From NCBI RefSeq assembly GCF_040412425.1, contig NC_089741.1, positions 43,001,038 to 43,065,037 of the forward strand: 64,000 nucleotides of DNA. The letters run 5' to 3'. How positions within the stretch are numbered: position 1 is the first letter of the stretch; every line of letters starts with the position of its first letter. Both the position numbers and the translations under genes were made by a program. The notes under the pieces were generated by a model that saw nothing but the letters and a program-made list of their open reading frames with translations, had not been told where the DNA came from and did not search any database. This DNA comes from Macrobrachium rosenbergii (Eukaryota > Arthropoda > Malacostraca > Decapoda > Palaemonidae). Below are positions 15,123 to 28,512 of the stretch, one piece after another.

Positions 15123-15485
15123 GTTTCTTCGGCGCAATCGAGTTTTCTGTGCATCCGCTACAGCTGATAGTCAAGGCCACAGAAAATAGATCTATCTTTC
15201 GGTGGTTTCGGTATAATACTGTATGAGCCGCGTCCCATGAAACTTTAACCGCGTCCCGCTGGTGGCCTATCCTATAGCGTTGCCAGAAGTACGATTATTG
15301 ATAACTTTAACCTTAAATAAAATAAAAACTACTGAGGCTAGAGGGCTGCAATTTGGTATGTTTGATGATTGGAGGGTGGATGATCAACATACCAATTTGC
15401 AGCCCTCTAGCCTCAGTAGTTTTTAAGATCTGAGGACGGACAGACAAAGCCGGCACAATAGTTTGCGTTTACAGTAAACTAAAAA
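15123..15485 (+). mobile_element. Dispersed repeat family B, copy 2
   Basis: Counterpart of 7,217-7,535 in opposite orientation. Its stem-loop (about 15,325-15,425) is better preserved. The arms AAAACTACTGAGGCTAGAGG... and their complement pair over about 44 bp with two or three mismatches around a GGAGGGTGG loop. After GCCGGCACAATAG it ends in a small inverted pair around TTTACAGTAAACT instead of a long AAT tail. Confidence 0.7.
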
Positions 15486-15879
15486 AGCCTCCTAATCCAT
15501 CAGAGAGACAAGGTCACTGCCATTAAAATCGCAAAATTATGATGATAAAGTTTTTCACGTTCTATAAAATCTAACTTCACTTCCTTTCAAAATCCGCTTC
15601 TATCATTTTTACATAAACCGCAAAAAAAAATAAATAAATAAATAGTCTCCTGATACATTAGGAGGACAAGGTCACTGCCATTAAAATGTCCAAGGTTTTT
15701 TTGTTATTCTATTCGCAACAGTTACGGTTGTCGGAAGAAAGGAAATAAACTGTTTTTTTTTTTTATTATTTTGCGGTTCCTGGACCTAGTTAAGCGTTGA
15801 AAAAAATTATTGGAAAGTTACTGTTCTGTCTCCTGACATTTCGAAGACATTCGGTTTCCACGGTGATTTATTTACCTGT

Positions 15880-16210
15880 TTCAACATCCAGTTATTAATG
15901 TATTCATTGTATTTATTCATTTTTATTTTTTATTAATTTATTTATTTATTCATTCATTCATAAACTTATTAATTTATTCAGTTATTTACTTATCTATTTA
16001 TTTATTTATTTACTTATTCATTTATTAGTTTTATTCATTAACTTTATTTATGTATTCATTCATTCAATTGTTTGTATTTATTTTTTTCTATTCGTTCATT
16101 TATTTATGTAATGATTTATTTATTTCATCATTTTTAATTTTATATTTATGTATTATATATTTGTATAATATATACTGTATATATATACAGTATATATATA
16201 TATATATATT
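15880..16210. repeat. Degenerate ATTT/ATTC tetranucleotide tract and short (TA)n
   Basis: Long run of TTTATT, TTCATT and TTAATT variants with no fixed phase. It ends in TATATATACAGTATATATATA at about 16,170-16,210. Confidence 0.8.
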
Positions 16211-17631
<1,421 letters not shown>

Positions 17632-17643
17632 TAGATATACAAT

Positions 17644-17715
17644 CGAGGCTTTCGAGAACCTGCTCGATTCTCCTTCTCAAGGAAGGAAGATCGAGAAGGT
17701 TCTCGAAAGCTCTCG
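17644..17715. repeat. 25-bp inverted repeat (hairpin)
   Basis: The left arm starts CGAGGCTTTCGAGAACCT (17,644-17,668). The right arm 17,690-17,715 contains AGGTTCTCGAAAGCTCTCG, its near-exact complement. The loop is 21 bases. No function is evident. Confidence 0.75.
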
Positions 17716-17771
17716 TTTGTGTATATATGCCTACTATGTAATTACATTTACACCACTATGGATTTCTTCCC

Positions 17772-17772
<1 letters not shown>

Positions 17773-17829
<57 letters not shown>

Positions 17830-18352
17830 TTTTTTTTTTTTTCATTTTTTTTTCTGGTCTATCACTGGGTGGTTTTTATAGTGTGGGGTTCCGGGTTGCA
17901 TCCTGCCTCCTTAGGAGTCCATCACTTTTCTCACTATGTGCGCTGTTTCTAGTAGCACACATTTTTTCATGAGTCCTGGAGCTACTTCGACATCTAGTTT
18001 TTCCAGATTCCTTTTCAGTGATCTTGGTACCGTGCCTAGTATTCCTATGATTATAGGTACAATTTCCACTGGCATATTCCATATCCTTCTTATGTCGATT
18101 TTCAGGTCTTGATACCTATCAGTTTTCTCTCTTTCTTTCACATCTACTCTGGTGTCCCATGGTATTGCGACATCAGTGAGTATACTTTCTTCTTGGTTTT
18201 GTCAGTCAACGTCACGTCTGGTCTATTGGCACATATCACCCTATCTGTTCTGGTACCACAGTCCCAGAGGATCTTTGCCTGATCGTTTTCTATCACTCCC
18301 TCAGGTTGGCGTTCGTACCACTTATTACTGCAAGCTAGCTGGTGTTTCTTGC
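17773..18352 (-). mobile_element. 5'-truncated non-LTR retrotransposon: C-terminal ORF fragment and (AAT)n tail
   Basis: On the minus strand, two overlapping frames (18,352-18,144, then 18,141-17,911) give one protein tail with a frame change near 18,180. The motifs in order are CKKHQLACSNKWYER, ILWDCGTRTDRVI, ANRPDV, DKTKKK, TDVAIPWDTRVDVKERE, DRYQDLKIDIRRIW, VEIVPIIIGILGTVP and LETAHIVRKV. This order (WYE..P, ILWD..TD, RPD, DK, W.....VPI.IG.LG) is what I know from the region after the reverse transcriptase in many invertebrate non-LTR elements. The 3' side runs through a poly(A)-rich segment into (AAT)n at 17,773-17,829, the element's tail. The 5' side is cut at another ATT array. It is a dead fragment. 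Confidence 0.75.
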
Positions 18353-18353
18353 A

Positions 18354-18426
<73 letters not shown>
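18353..18426. repeat. (ATT)n microsatellite between two retroelement fragments
   Basis: About 24 pure ATT triplets. The right edge joins the family C 3' end. The left edge joins the truncated 5' side of the fragment at 17,773-18,352. Confidence 0.95.
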
Positions 18427-18429
<3 letters not shown>

Positions 18430-18770
18430 AAGATGAACCCTGTTCATATGGAACACGCGTATAGGAGCCATTGACTTGAAATTCGATCTTCCGAAGAATA
18501 TTGTGGTCATTTGAAAGAAGTAACAGAAGGTAATAAGAAATAATGAAAGAAGAGATCACTTATTAGAAAAAGCCAATTAGCAGATCAGTAAATAGAGATA
18601 CAAACGTTAATCAATTTTTAAAAGTACAAGGAGAAATATTATAGTAATGCATTGCACCTTCGCTTGAACCTTCGAGGTCCTAACAGCACAGCATCCTCAG
18701 GGAGGCTGTTCCACAGTCCGAAGGTGTGAGGAATAAAAGACCTCTGGAACTGAGAAGTTATTAATAAAAT
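18427..18770 (-). mobile_element. Non-LTR retroelement 3' end with C-terminal ORF remnant (family C, copy 3)
   Basis: The plus-strand start CAGAAGATGAACCCTGTTCA matches copies at 1,601 and 4,320. Further in, the minus strand at about 18,765-18,655 encodes RSFIPHTFGLWNSLPEDAVL and then GPRRFKRR, the FIPRT..LWNSLP pattern seen at the end of CR1/Jockey-type reverse transcriptase ORFs. This ties the family C 3' ends to a non-LTR element whose untranslated end precedes an (AAT)n tail. Confidence 0.7.
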
Positions 18771-20027
<1,257 letters not shown>

Positions 20028-20545
20028 AGGACGCAGGTGCTGTCTGTATCTATGTAGGACGCAGGCCTTGTGCGTATCTCTAGAGAACGGAAGTGTCTGT
20101 GCGTCTCTCTTGGTAACGCAGGTGTCTGTATCTCTAGATGATGCAGGTGGCTGTGTGTAGCTCTAGATAACGCAGGTGTCTGTACGTGTCTCTAGAGAGC
20201 GCAGATGTTGCGTGTATCTGTAAAATGCAGGTGACAGTACGTATCTCTAAAGAACACAAGTGATGTGTGGGTGTAGAGAACGCAGGTGTTGTTTGTATCT
20301 GGGGAACACAGGTGTCTGTGCGTATCTCTGGAGAGCGCACGTGTCTGTTTATCGCTGGAGAATGCAGGTGTTTGTATGTATCTCTAGAAAACGCAGGTGT
20401 CTGTGCGTATCTCTAGAGAACGCAGGTGTCTGTGCGTATCTCTGGACGGCGTAGGTGTCTGTACGCATCTCTAAAGAATGCAGATGTTTGTATGTATCTC
20501 TAGAGAACGCAGGTGGTGTTGTGTATCTCTGTATTCAAGACGCAG
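20028..20545. repeat. Diverged 29-bp minisatellite, about 17 units
   Basis: The unit approximates GTATCTCTAGAGAACGCAGG plus TGTCTGTGC. Two adjacent exact units start at 20,407 and 20,436. Others vary by substitution and 1-4 base indels. Many units carry TCTCTAGA, so an XbaI-like site recurs. Confidence 0.9.
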
Positions 20546-21660
20546 AGGGTAACCAGAACTGCAAAACCTCCTTGGAATGCCTAGTCATTCTTCCAGCGAC
20601 GAGGGTTAACAACTCCGATTGAGTGACCTCTCCTCCTCCTCGTCCTCCTCCTCCTCCTTGTCTCCATGTCTTTGAGACGCAGACGTCACAAAGTGCAGAT
20701 TCACGCAGAACAATAGAAGAGACCTTTTTCCGTTCATTGCTTTGTCTTTGTCTCCGACCTTTAGGCTATGAGGTGCCTGAAGGCATTTCCGTCCCTTCAC
20801 AGGAATTCCGAGAAGAATCTAAGTTTATCTTTTATGGAAAATAGTTAATTATTAGTTTATATAAAGATCATTGTTGCTCAGGGTGTGCATGCAACTTTGT
20901 CACCTCGACAGAATCGGATGGTGGTGGTTGTCCCTCTTCCAAATCATTGGCTGTCACACTGAGGTGCAATTTACTGAAGTGCCATGTTTTTATGTACAAG
21001 AAATTGGAACCAGAACAGAGAAAACCTTTTTATACTTAGTTCATCTCATAATGTAAACAGCATTTCTTAAACGTTATAATGAAAATTACTTATGACCATT
21101 TTTTGCAGAAATTTGACTTTAAACTCGGTTTTGAGGGAACGAATACGTCCGATTGGAAAATCTACTTGTATGAAAAACTGGTTTGTTTAAAAAGCATGAA
21201 CATTTCCTCATCCCAGTCACTGACTTGCTATGTTGAAATATAACTCTCATATCAGGGGACTTCGACTTTTGTCTTCTATCGAAATAGGACTGAATAAAAA
21301 AGTAGTTCATCTGACCAGTGAACCCACCCTTACCTCTTCTTTCGCTTTTCTTTCCCTCTCCTGCAAGGTCTCAGTATCTTTCTACAGGTGCTTTGTCAGT
21401 CAGTTTTCCCCCTGAGATTAAGGGGCGAGAAGCTGCTTTTCAAGCTTTGGAACTCTCTCCCATTGGCGTCGATAACCGTAGTTGTTGTAGCGTCAGTCTG
21501 CGGGACGCGGTCAGCCAATGTTACCCTGTTGCTTCCACCCCATTTTTTTTTCTATCCTCAGGCCTGGGCTAGATAGGGGCATTTTGCTACTTGTCTCATT
21601 AGCAACTATATTACTAAAATGTATAAATTTGGAATTATCTCCTAACTGTTTGTCTCTCCT
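20546..21660. other. No gene seen
   Basis: A CTCCTCCTC-rich patch lies at about 20,630-20,660. Open frames of about 60-85 codons lack known motifs. One frame near 21,440 contains LWNSLP by itself, which is too little to call a retroelement. Confidence 0.5.
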
Positions 21661-21925
<265 letters not shown>

Positions 21926-21928
21926 GTG

Positions 21929-22101
21929 AATTTACTTATAACTTAGATGATAAAATATTAGCAGTTCGAACGCTCTTAGTCATTCGGCAATAAGTTATAA
22001 TTAACAGTATCTCAGTGTCATACTGTTAATTATAACTTATTGCTGAATGACTAAGAGCTTTCGAACGGCTAATATTTTATCATTTAAGTTATAAGCAAAT
22101 T
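21929..22101. repeat. Large imperfect palindrome with ~82-bp arms
   Basis: The left arm (21,929-22,010) and the reverse complement of the right arm (22,020-22,101) agree at all but about six or seven positions. Shared stretches include GATAAAATATTAGC, CTCTTAGTCATTC and AATAAGTTATAATTAACAGT. The spacer is nine bases, CTCAGTGTC. The complement of ATCTCAGTGTC appears again just outside the right arm at about 22,109-22,119. Confidence 0.9.
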
Positions 22102-23189
22102 AACAGGATGACACTGAGATAATACATATTTTCTCCGAGCCTTGTACATGTTTAATGAGCAAATTAGCCGACCGCACGAAAGGACGTCGCAAGACAGAAC
22201 TAATATGAACAATTCCACTGGAATAAATCGACCGCCATCTTGAAAACAATTAAAAGATTTCTATAAAAGTCCTGACGAGATCAAACACGACCAGGGATAT
22301 TATAAGACCTTAACCTTTTCCTTCGTTATTATGCGCCATATTCGATCACACAAACCTGACAGGCTAGATATCGTGAAGGAAAAGACGAACGTGTAAAGTA
22401 TATGTCGTCATACTTCTTCTTTGCAAGTTGAGTCAGACGTGACCTCGAGCTTTCTCATTTCGCAGTTACGCATTGTAAGAGTCAGTGATACGAATGGTAT
22501 TCATCCCAGTTGTGGTACTCTTGTTCCCCGTACAAGATAGCAAAATGCTACCCGTTTCTTCCTTTGGAAGGCACGCGGACACGCAGTGGTCATTTTTTTT
22601 TACGTAGATTGGGCTTGTTAATAGAAACGTACCATTTACAAAAAAGAGAAAGGAAAAGAAAAAAGTACTGAAAGACTAAAGAAAAAAGAAGAAGAAAAAG
22701 GTCTGAAAGACCAATTATTTAATATTGTCACGTAAGTCGCCGCAGAACGACGTGAGATGGGAAAATCACGAGTTGAAATGCGACAAAAAGCGAGAAATAT
22801 CACAGAACACACGAGATGAGAAATGCGTCGTGAAGATAATATGAGTTTGAAACGAAAGAAAACTAAATTGAACTTCCAGGAAATATGACAAAGGTATTCA
22901 GATCATTTGATGGGAGCACCGTGAAACGATACGAATAAGTCGTTTTGAATGATTTATGCATCAATACTAAGAAAAAAATAATTTTCAGCTAGTTTTAACA
23001 GATGTCTAGAAGGAACCAATAGCTGGTATAGTCAGTAGGATACGAGACTCCTCAAAGTGTCAATCTTTATTCATTAGCCCGCGTAGTACTGTATTTTTAA
23101 TTTTATTATTCGCTGTGCACTGGTAAGACATATTTTTGTGGCCTTCGACCCCTAGCTTCCATTTTGAAGAGACACCTGAAGGTCATATC
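22102..23189. other. No gene seen
   Basis: No exon-like open frame, long simple repeat or recognised element. Confidence 0.5.
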
Positions 23190-23480
23190 TAAATTTTCCA
23201 GGAAGCTGGGTGTTGGCTGTAAAGCTCCCTACATTGACAGAGATGTTGCTATTCACGCTACGTACTTCAGATCCCGTCTTCTACCATTGTTGGAATATTG
23301 TCCTCCTTTCTAGGAGTCAGAAGCTTCCCTGGATCTCTTTCTTCAAGCAGAAATTGACAAAAGTCGTAAAAGTAATTCATATAATCTCCATACTTCGTAA
23401 GAAACCGTGGTTGATCATCCTATGTGAGATCTGTTTCAAACAGAGGGTTCCACCATTGCCTGTAGCGCCTACATTTCTGT
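23190..23480 (+). mobile_element. Relic of a non-LTR reverse transcriptase ORF
   Basis: Plus-strand translation gives a stretch with HATYFRSRLLPLLEYCPP followed by EASLDLF, interrupted by stop codons. This matches the Y...VLP.LEYCSPVW..A...L..L pattern near the end of many non-LTR reverse transcriptases. Flanking sequence is not recognisable and the fragment is clearly decayed. Confidence 0.45.
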
Positions 23481-23894
23481 AATGAAGAATTATGTGCTGC
23501 CCCACAGTTCCGAGCATCAGCGTTCACAGTCTTTTGACGTGCTAAGATAACAAGTAAAAGAGATATTTCATTTACTGGTCTCTTACCTACTATAGTCTTT
23601 CCCTGTCTGTTAGCTTGTCTGTGTGTCTGGTTGTCCGCCAGTGTGTCTGTCATGCTTACCTTGTTTTTATTGTACGAGTAGAACCATCTTTCTGATAAGT
23701 GTTTCCGATAGAGGCAGCAATGACACTTGAAAGCTATATTCAACGCTGCATGAAATATTATGGCCTGTCGGCTGCTTATGTATGAATAAATTTATCTGAT
23801 GATTTTCATATATTCATTATTTGTTGTTCATTCTCTTCTCCGTGATTTTAAAGGGACAGTCTATTCTGTGGTTTTTAATAATAATAATAATAAT

Positions 23895-24919
23895 TGTGGT
23901 GAAACTTTAAAGTTTTAGGCACACATTCGGTACGATTTCATTCAACCTTAAGCCCTCCTGCCCTAGCTTTGAATGAGACCAAGTTACAGTGCTGAGGAGT
24001 TTACTAACTTACTTAAATGTACCATGAAGTCAAGAAACATTATATTCTTTCCAACAAAGTGCAGTTGAGAAACAATCAACTATATTTCCTGCACCAATTC
24101 TTTTTGGGTGATGCCACACGGGTTCACAAATACGCATTTAAAAAGTTTAACACATATAATTAATATTTAAAGGACACAACAATCATCCAAGTTACATTAA
24201 GAAGCAAGAAAAAACATTAACATATTACTGCAAAAATTGACAAAACGTTACGTTACTTCGATAGAGGAAAACATAAATGGCGAAAAAAAAAAGGAGATTT
24301 CAGAATATTCTTATGAAGAAATTACTGCAATCACGACGACAGTTCACGAGGTGATGGGGCTGGATTTTACGAGAATTTCTTCTACAACTTGCCTTTCTGG
24401 AGTATGCTGCGAAACAGGCCGAGCTTCATGTTCTCACCCTGGAAGAAAACTCGGGAGCAGTACATTGGATAGCACAGTTGTCACATCTACAAAACTACAG
24501 GGTTACGTAACAAACCATCAACTAAAACACAAACATTAAGTTGTTTAATCGTAACCCAACATACAAAAAAAAAGGTTTCGTCCAGAAGGCAAGCTTAAAC
24601 TACTGGCATGTGCCCTTACAACAAGGAAATAACATATACATTCTCCACAGGAAGAAGTTTGACAACACTGCAATCAGACGTCATTTAATTTTATAGAGAT
24701 GGATAAAATTTGCGAAAAAGGTGTTTTACTACTTTAAATATTAATGTACTAATTTATACAAACTCATTGCTATAGTTAATATAATAAAAAAAACTTCTTC
24801 TGTGGAGCAAAACAATCACATCAACGTATTTTTCATAGAAACTGGGAAATACATCAAAAATAAGTATTCAAGAAAACTAGGAAATTTTATTCAAGGGGAA
24901 TAAATGGCAATTTTTGACA
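23895..24919 (-). repeat. 3' LTR of the BEL/Pao element
   Basis: 1,025 bp, bounded on the plus strand by TGTGGTGAAACTTT and TTTTTGACA. The open frame inside it (24,237-24,539, plus strand) is antisense to the element, begins in an A-rich run and is present in both LTRs. I do not consider it a gene. Confidence 0.92.
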
Positions 24920-24931
24920 TTCTCCCCCAAG
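24920..24931 (-). other. Polypurine tract of the BEL/Pao element
   Basis: On the minus strand TTGGGGGAGAA lies immediately before the TGTCAAA start of the 3' LTR, the position where plus-strand DNA synthesis is primed. Confidence 0.8.
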
Positions 24932-25044
24932 AAAGAATCATAATTAGAAGTAATCACAACTGCACCCAGGAGCGAATTCAATTGAATAACGCTATGCAGC
25001 TGTGACCATCTTAACACATCAAAAATTTAAATCAAATATACATT

Positions 25045-25419
25045 TTAGAGTACATCCATAGAAATTAAATCCTTTCTCTCTTGATCACAGCGGATTGCTG
25101 CTGCACGCCGAGGTCTAGTACCACTCAGAGGCACACTATCTGGCTCCTGAGTTACGACACTATCAAATTCCCTCTCGGGTAATTCCAGAAGTACGAGCTT
25201 TGTGATTGATCTCATGTATAGTTTATTATTCACTCTCACTTCTACAGACCTAATCACACCATCAGACGATGGAAACAGCTGGGTAACCTTACCCAATGAG
25301 AGGAGGGATCTATAGCCTTTCCCCAGATGATCTTCTAAGTCTACCATCACTATGTCCCCAACTTTCACATTTGCAGAGAGATAATCACTAGAATTAAAAT
25401 GTCTTTCTCTCAAGGACAC
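25045..25419 (-). pseudogene. Pol C-terminal domain (DUF5641-like) after integrase
   Basis: 124 codons with RERHFNSSDYLSANVKVGD, IVMVDLEDHLGKGY, LGKVTQLFPSSDGVIRSVEV, and a stop at 25,045. This is the short domain that follows integrase in BEL/Pao polyproteins. It overlaps the end of the integrase frame at 25,419 in another phase. The conserved W..RDYL..L stretch is split across the frame change near 25,435, so it was once continuous with integrase. Confidence 0.8.
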
Positions 25420-26365
25420 TAAATAGTCTCTTTTCCAAGAGTTCTCAAATTTTTAAGCACTGATGATAATCTAAAATATTGTTCTCTAAGATCACTTGAA
25501 CTCATGAAATCTGGGTCATCAGTTGCTGAATTGTTAAGAGGAGGGGAAATACAAATATTTCGCCCATAAAGTAACATGGAGGGAGTCAAAGCCTCACAAT
25601 CTCGATCAGAGGAGAGATAAGTCAGTGGTCGAGAATTTATCACAGCTTGAAACTCAACAAGTAGAGTTCTCAACTCTTCAAAGGATACACGTTTGTGATA
25701 TAAGGCTTTGGACAAACATCCCTTTAGAACACCAATAAGGCGTTCATAAAAGCCTCCAGACCAGGGGGCTCGCGGTGTAATGAACTTCCAATTAACACAA
25801 TTTCCTTCAAGGTATGACTTTACCTCTGGTTCATCCATAATTTCCTTCAGGAAATTATTAAATCCAACAAAATTCCTACCATTGTCAGATATAATCAGAC
25901 TCGGCAGAGAATGATATGCTACAAAGCGTCGAAAAGCCAGTAGGAAATCGGAAGCAGTCATGGAATGAGTCAATTCAAAATGAACTGCCCTGCTCGTAGT
26001 ACAGGTAAATAGACATATAAAGACCTTCTCCTCCAAGCCAGTCTCATGATCAAAAACATTAATAGCACCAGTATAATCAACTCCTACTGATTGGAAAGAT
26101 CTATCATATCTCACTCTTTCTGTGGGTAATGGTGGAGGAGGAGGCAAACACAACCGTTTCTTGGTTAACTTCTGACACAAAACACACTTTGACAGAATCG
26201 ATTTGATAACTTGTCGTGCTTTCGGTACCCAAAAGTTTCTCTCAACAATACCAGTACAGAATTGACACCACAATGGTGATGATGTCTATGCAAATGTTCA
26301 ACTATCAACACTGTTAAATAACTTCTGGAAGGCAATAACATTGGGCACTGAGTATCATAAGACAT
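25419..26365 (-). pseudogene. Integrase of the BEL/Pao element, zinc-binding and core domains
   Basis: The zinc-binding part (frame 26,365-26,165) shows IVEHLHRHHHHCG and, after a frame change near 26,245, CVLCQK, which makes an HHCC-type pair. The catalytic core (frame 26,273-25,419) has the three acidic positions in VGVDYTGAI, IISDNGRNF and GGFYERLIG, followed by NSRPLTYLSS and LTPSMLLYGR, typical of BEL/Pao integrases. The core itself is uninterrupted and all three acidic residues are present. Only the junctions to the upstream and downstream domains are out of phase. Confidence 0.88.
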
Positions 26366-28512
26366 GGAAGCGTTTTCATGCGACCCTGAGACCTAATTAG
26401 ATTTTCCTCATCAACAAATAAGTTCAACTGATTACAGAAATTCTTAATATCCATGGACACTCCATGTGAATTCTTATCACAGAGGTACATTCTGGTAGTA
26501 GAAAAATGTTGCTTCTGTTCAAGGAGGACAAGTGCTTTCATTTCGTTAACAACAAACTTAGAACCTTTACTGCATTTATTAAGAAAAAGCAATATTGACC
26601 TCATGATACGTTTAAGCTTACTTAAATTACTGTAACGTGGGATGTCAATTAATGGGGTTGGAGGGTTAACAAACTTAGGTTCTGAAAGAATTTCATTAAC
26701 ATGCACAGTTTCTGTAGCTAAAGATTGGGGATAATCACCAGTTAAAAGCCATTTAGGGCCATTCCACCATAAGGAATTTTGCGCTAAATCTTTACTAGTA
26801 CTACCTCTGGATAGAATATCAGCTGGATTATCCTTAGAGGGGGTATACCGTAGCGGAAACTTGAATTCATTAATTTCAGTGACTCTGTTTCGTACATAGG
26901 GGATTTTACTATTATTGTTCTTCACCCAACAAATAGAAACCATGGAGTCACTCCAGAGAGTGCAAGAACTCAATCTCAAATCATTATTCTGCATTAATCT
27001 TCCAGCAAGTTTCGCACCCAAGGACAAGGCTGTCAATTCCAAACGCGGAATAGTCTGTTTAGGGTTTGGTGCAACTTTACACTTACTGACCAGTAAACTG
27101 CTTACACTTCTCCTGAAATCAATCACATAGGCAGCAGCTCCATATGCCTTATTAGAGGCATCACAAAATACATGTAAATGGGAACATTCAGGATGTACAA
27201 CAAACCTAGGAAACTTTAAACTTTCTACATTTCTAATACATTTGCAAATTTCATCAAACCTTGAACATAATGATTCTGGCAAAGGGTCATCCCACCCGTA
27301 GTTACTCCACAAACATTTAAGAAAATATTTACCTCTCACCTGTATTGGTGACAATAATCCTAGAGGATCAAACATTCGAGCTATTACTGATAAGACCTTT
27401 CGCTTGGTTAAAGGTCCTTTATACTCACAATTTACTTCCTTCAGTGACATCTCATCTTGTGTTAGATACCACTCTAAACCCAAAACGTTCACTCTTTCTT
27501 TGATAACATCTATGGTTCTGTTAAACTGTGAATCATTACTGACCCATTCTTGTAGAGGCATATTAGCATCTTCAAGAATCTCATTTATTACTGGATACTC
27601 ATCCATCAAGACTGACACATCCTTGTAAGTTTTACTAAAATTATCTACATAGAAATTCTTCATCAGAGATGATGCAAGGGGATTATCATGTAAAGATAAA
27701 TGATGCAAAAGGGTTTGCTGCAAGAGAAAGGGGAGCATGTAGCTCCAAAACAAACTACACAAAACCGGTAAGTTACAGTAGACTTCAAATCGGAGGGATC
27801 AGTTATCCATAGAAATCTGCAATAATCACGACAGTCAGGTGAAATGCCTATCCTTAAAAAGGCTTTACTGATATCTGAAATCACAGCTACTGGGTTTGTA
27901 CGGAAACTCAACAGGGCATCAAAAGTTTAGTAGTTAATGAGGGACCAGTTAATAAACAATCATTTAAGGAAAGTTCTCCTTTAGCCTTGGAAGAAGCATT
28001 AAAAAACTATTCGAATGGGAGTTGTTTCTGAATCCTTCAATACAGCATGGTGGGGTAAATAATGCCCTATAATAGGGAGTCTGAGGGAATTAATTCTATA
28101 AACCCAGACTGAACGTAATCTTTGATAATCTTATCATAATGAGCATACAAGGAGGGGTCAGATTCGAATCTATGTAGCGAGGAATTTAATTGACCAATGG
28201 CTATTCTATAGTTAACAGGCGGTCTACTTTCATCTTTAAATGGCAAAGGACACTTCATACTTATTGTCAACCCTTTTTACTTTATCCTTAAAACACTTAA
28301 CTGATTCTCTTTCTTCAGGACTAATTTCAGATTGACGAATACCAACACTTTCTAAATCCCATAATTTTCTAACTTCACAACAAGAATTAATAGGATTTCC
28401 TCTACTTCTATTCTTGAACAACATACATTTGATGTAGTAATCTCATTAGATTCTACATCGTCATAAGACCAACTAGGAAGAGGTCCAAAAATTAGTGCAC
28501 CACCAGAACTAT
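26314..28512 (-). pseudogene. Reverse transcriptase and RNase H region of BEL/Pao pol, frame-broken
   Basis: In minus-strand order there are five in-part-open pieces. The segment just after protease (28,512-28,424) is in a new frame and contains GGALIFGPLPSW. 28,424-28,236 has CEVRKLWDLESVGI. 28,270-28,067 has CPLPFKDE and NYRIAIGQL. 27,911-27,663 has AVISDISKAFLRI (first catalytic Asp) and CFGATCSPF. 27,762-26,314 has FYVDN at the second catalytic motif, then FCDASNKAYGAAAYV and LWSDSMVSICWV of RNase H. Frame changes lie near 28,530, 28,420, 28,255, 27,990, 27,925 and 27,770. At least the one near 27,990 is in a homopolymer. YVDN instead of YVDD is seen directly. Whether that is normal for this lineage I cannot say. 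Confidence 0.85.

Noticed and set aside
20028..20545. Possible CRISPR-like array
   Set aside because: Repeats are contiguous with no unique spacers and are diverged. This is a minisatellite in a eukaryotic genome.
21388..21576. LWNSLP motif suggesting a retroelement ORF end
   Set aside because: Only six residues match and neighbouring sequence does not follow the family pattern. Chance cannot be excluded.
24237..24539. 100-codon plus-strand frame inside the left LTR, also present in the right LTR
   Set aside because: It is antisense to the retrotransposon, begins in an A-rich run whose length differs between the two LTRs, and has no known domain. Conservation only reflects LTR identity.
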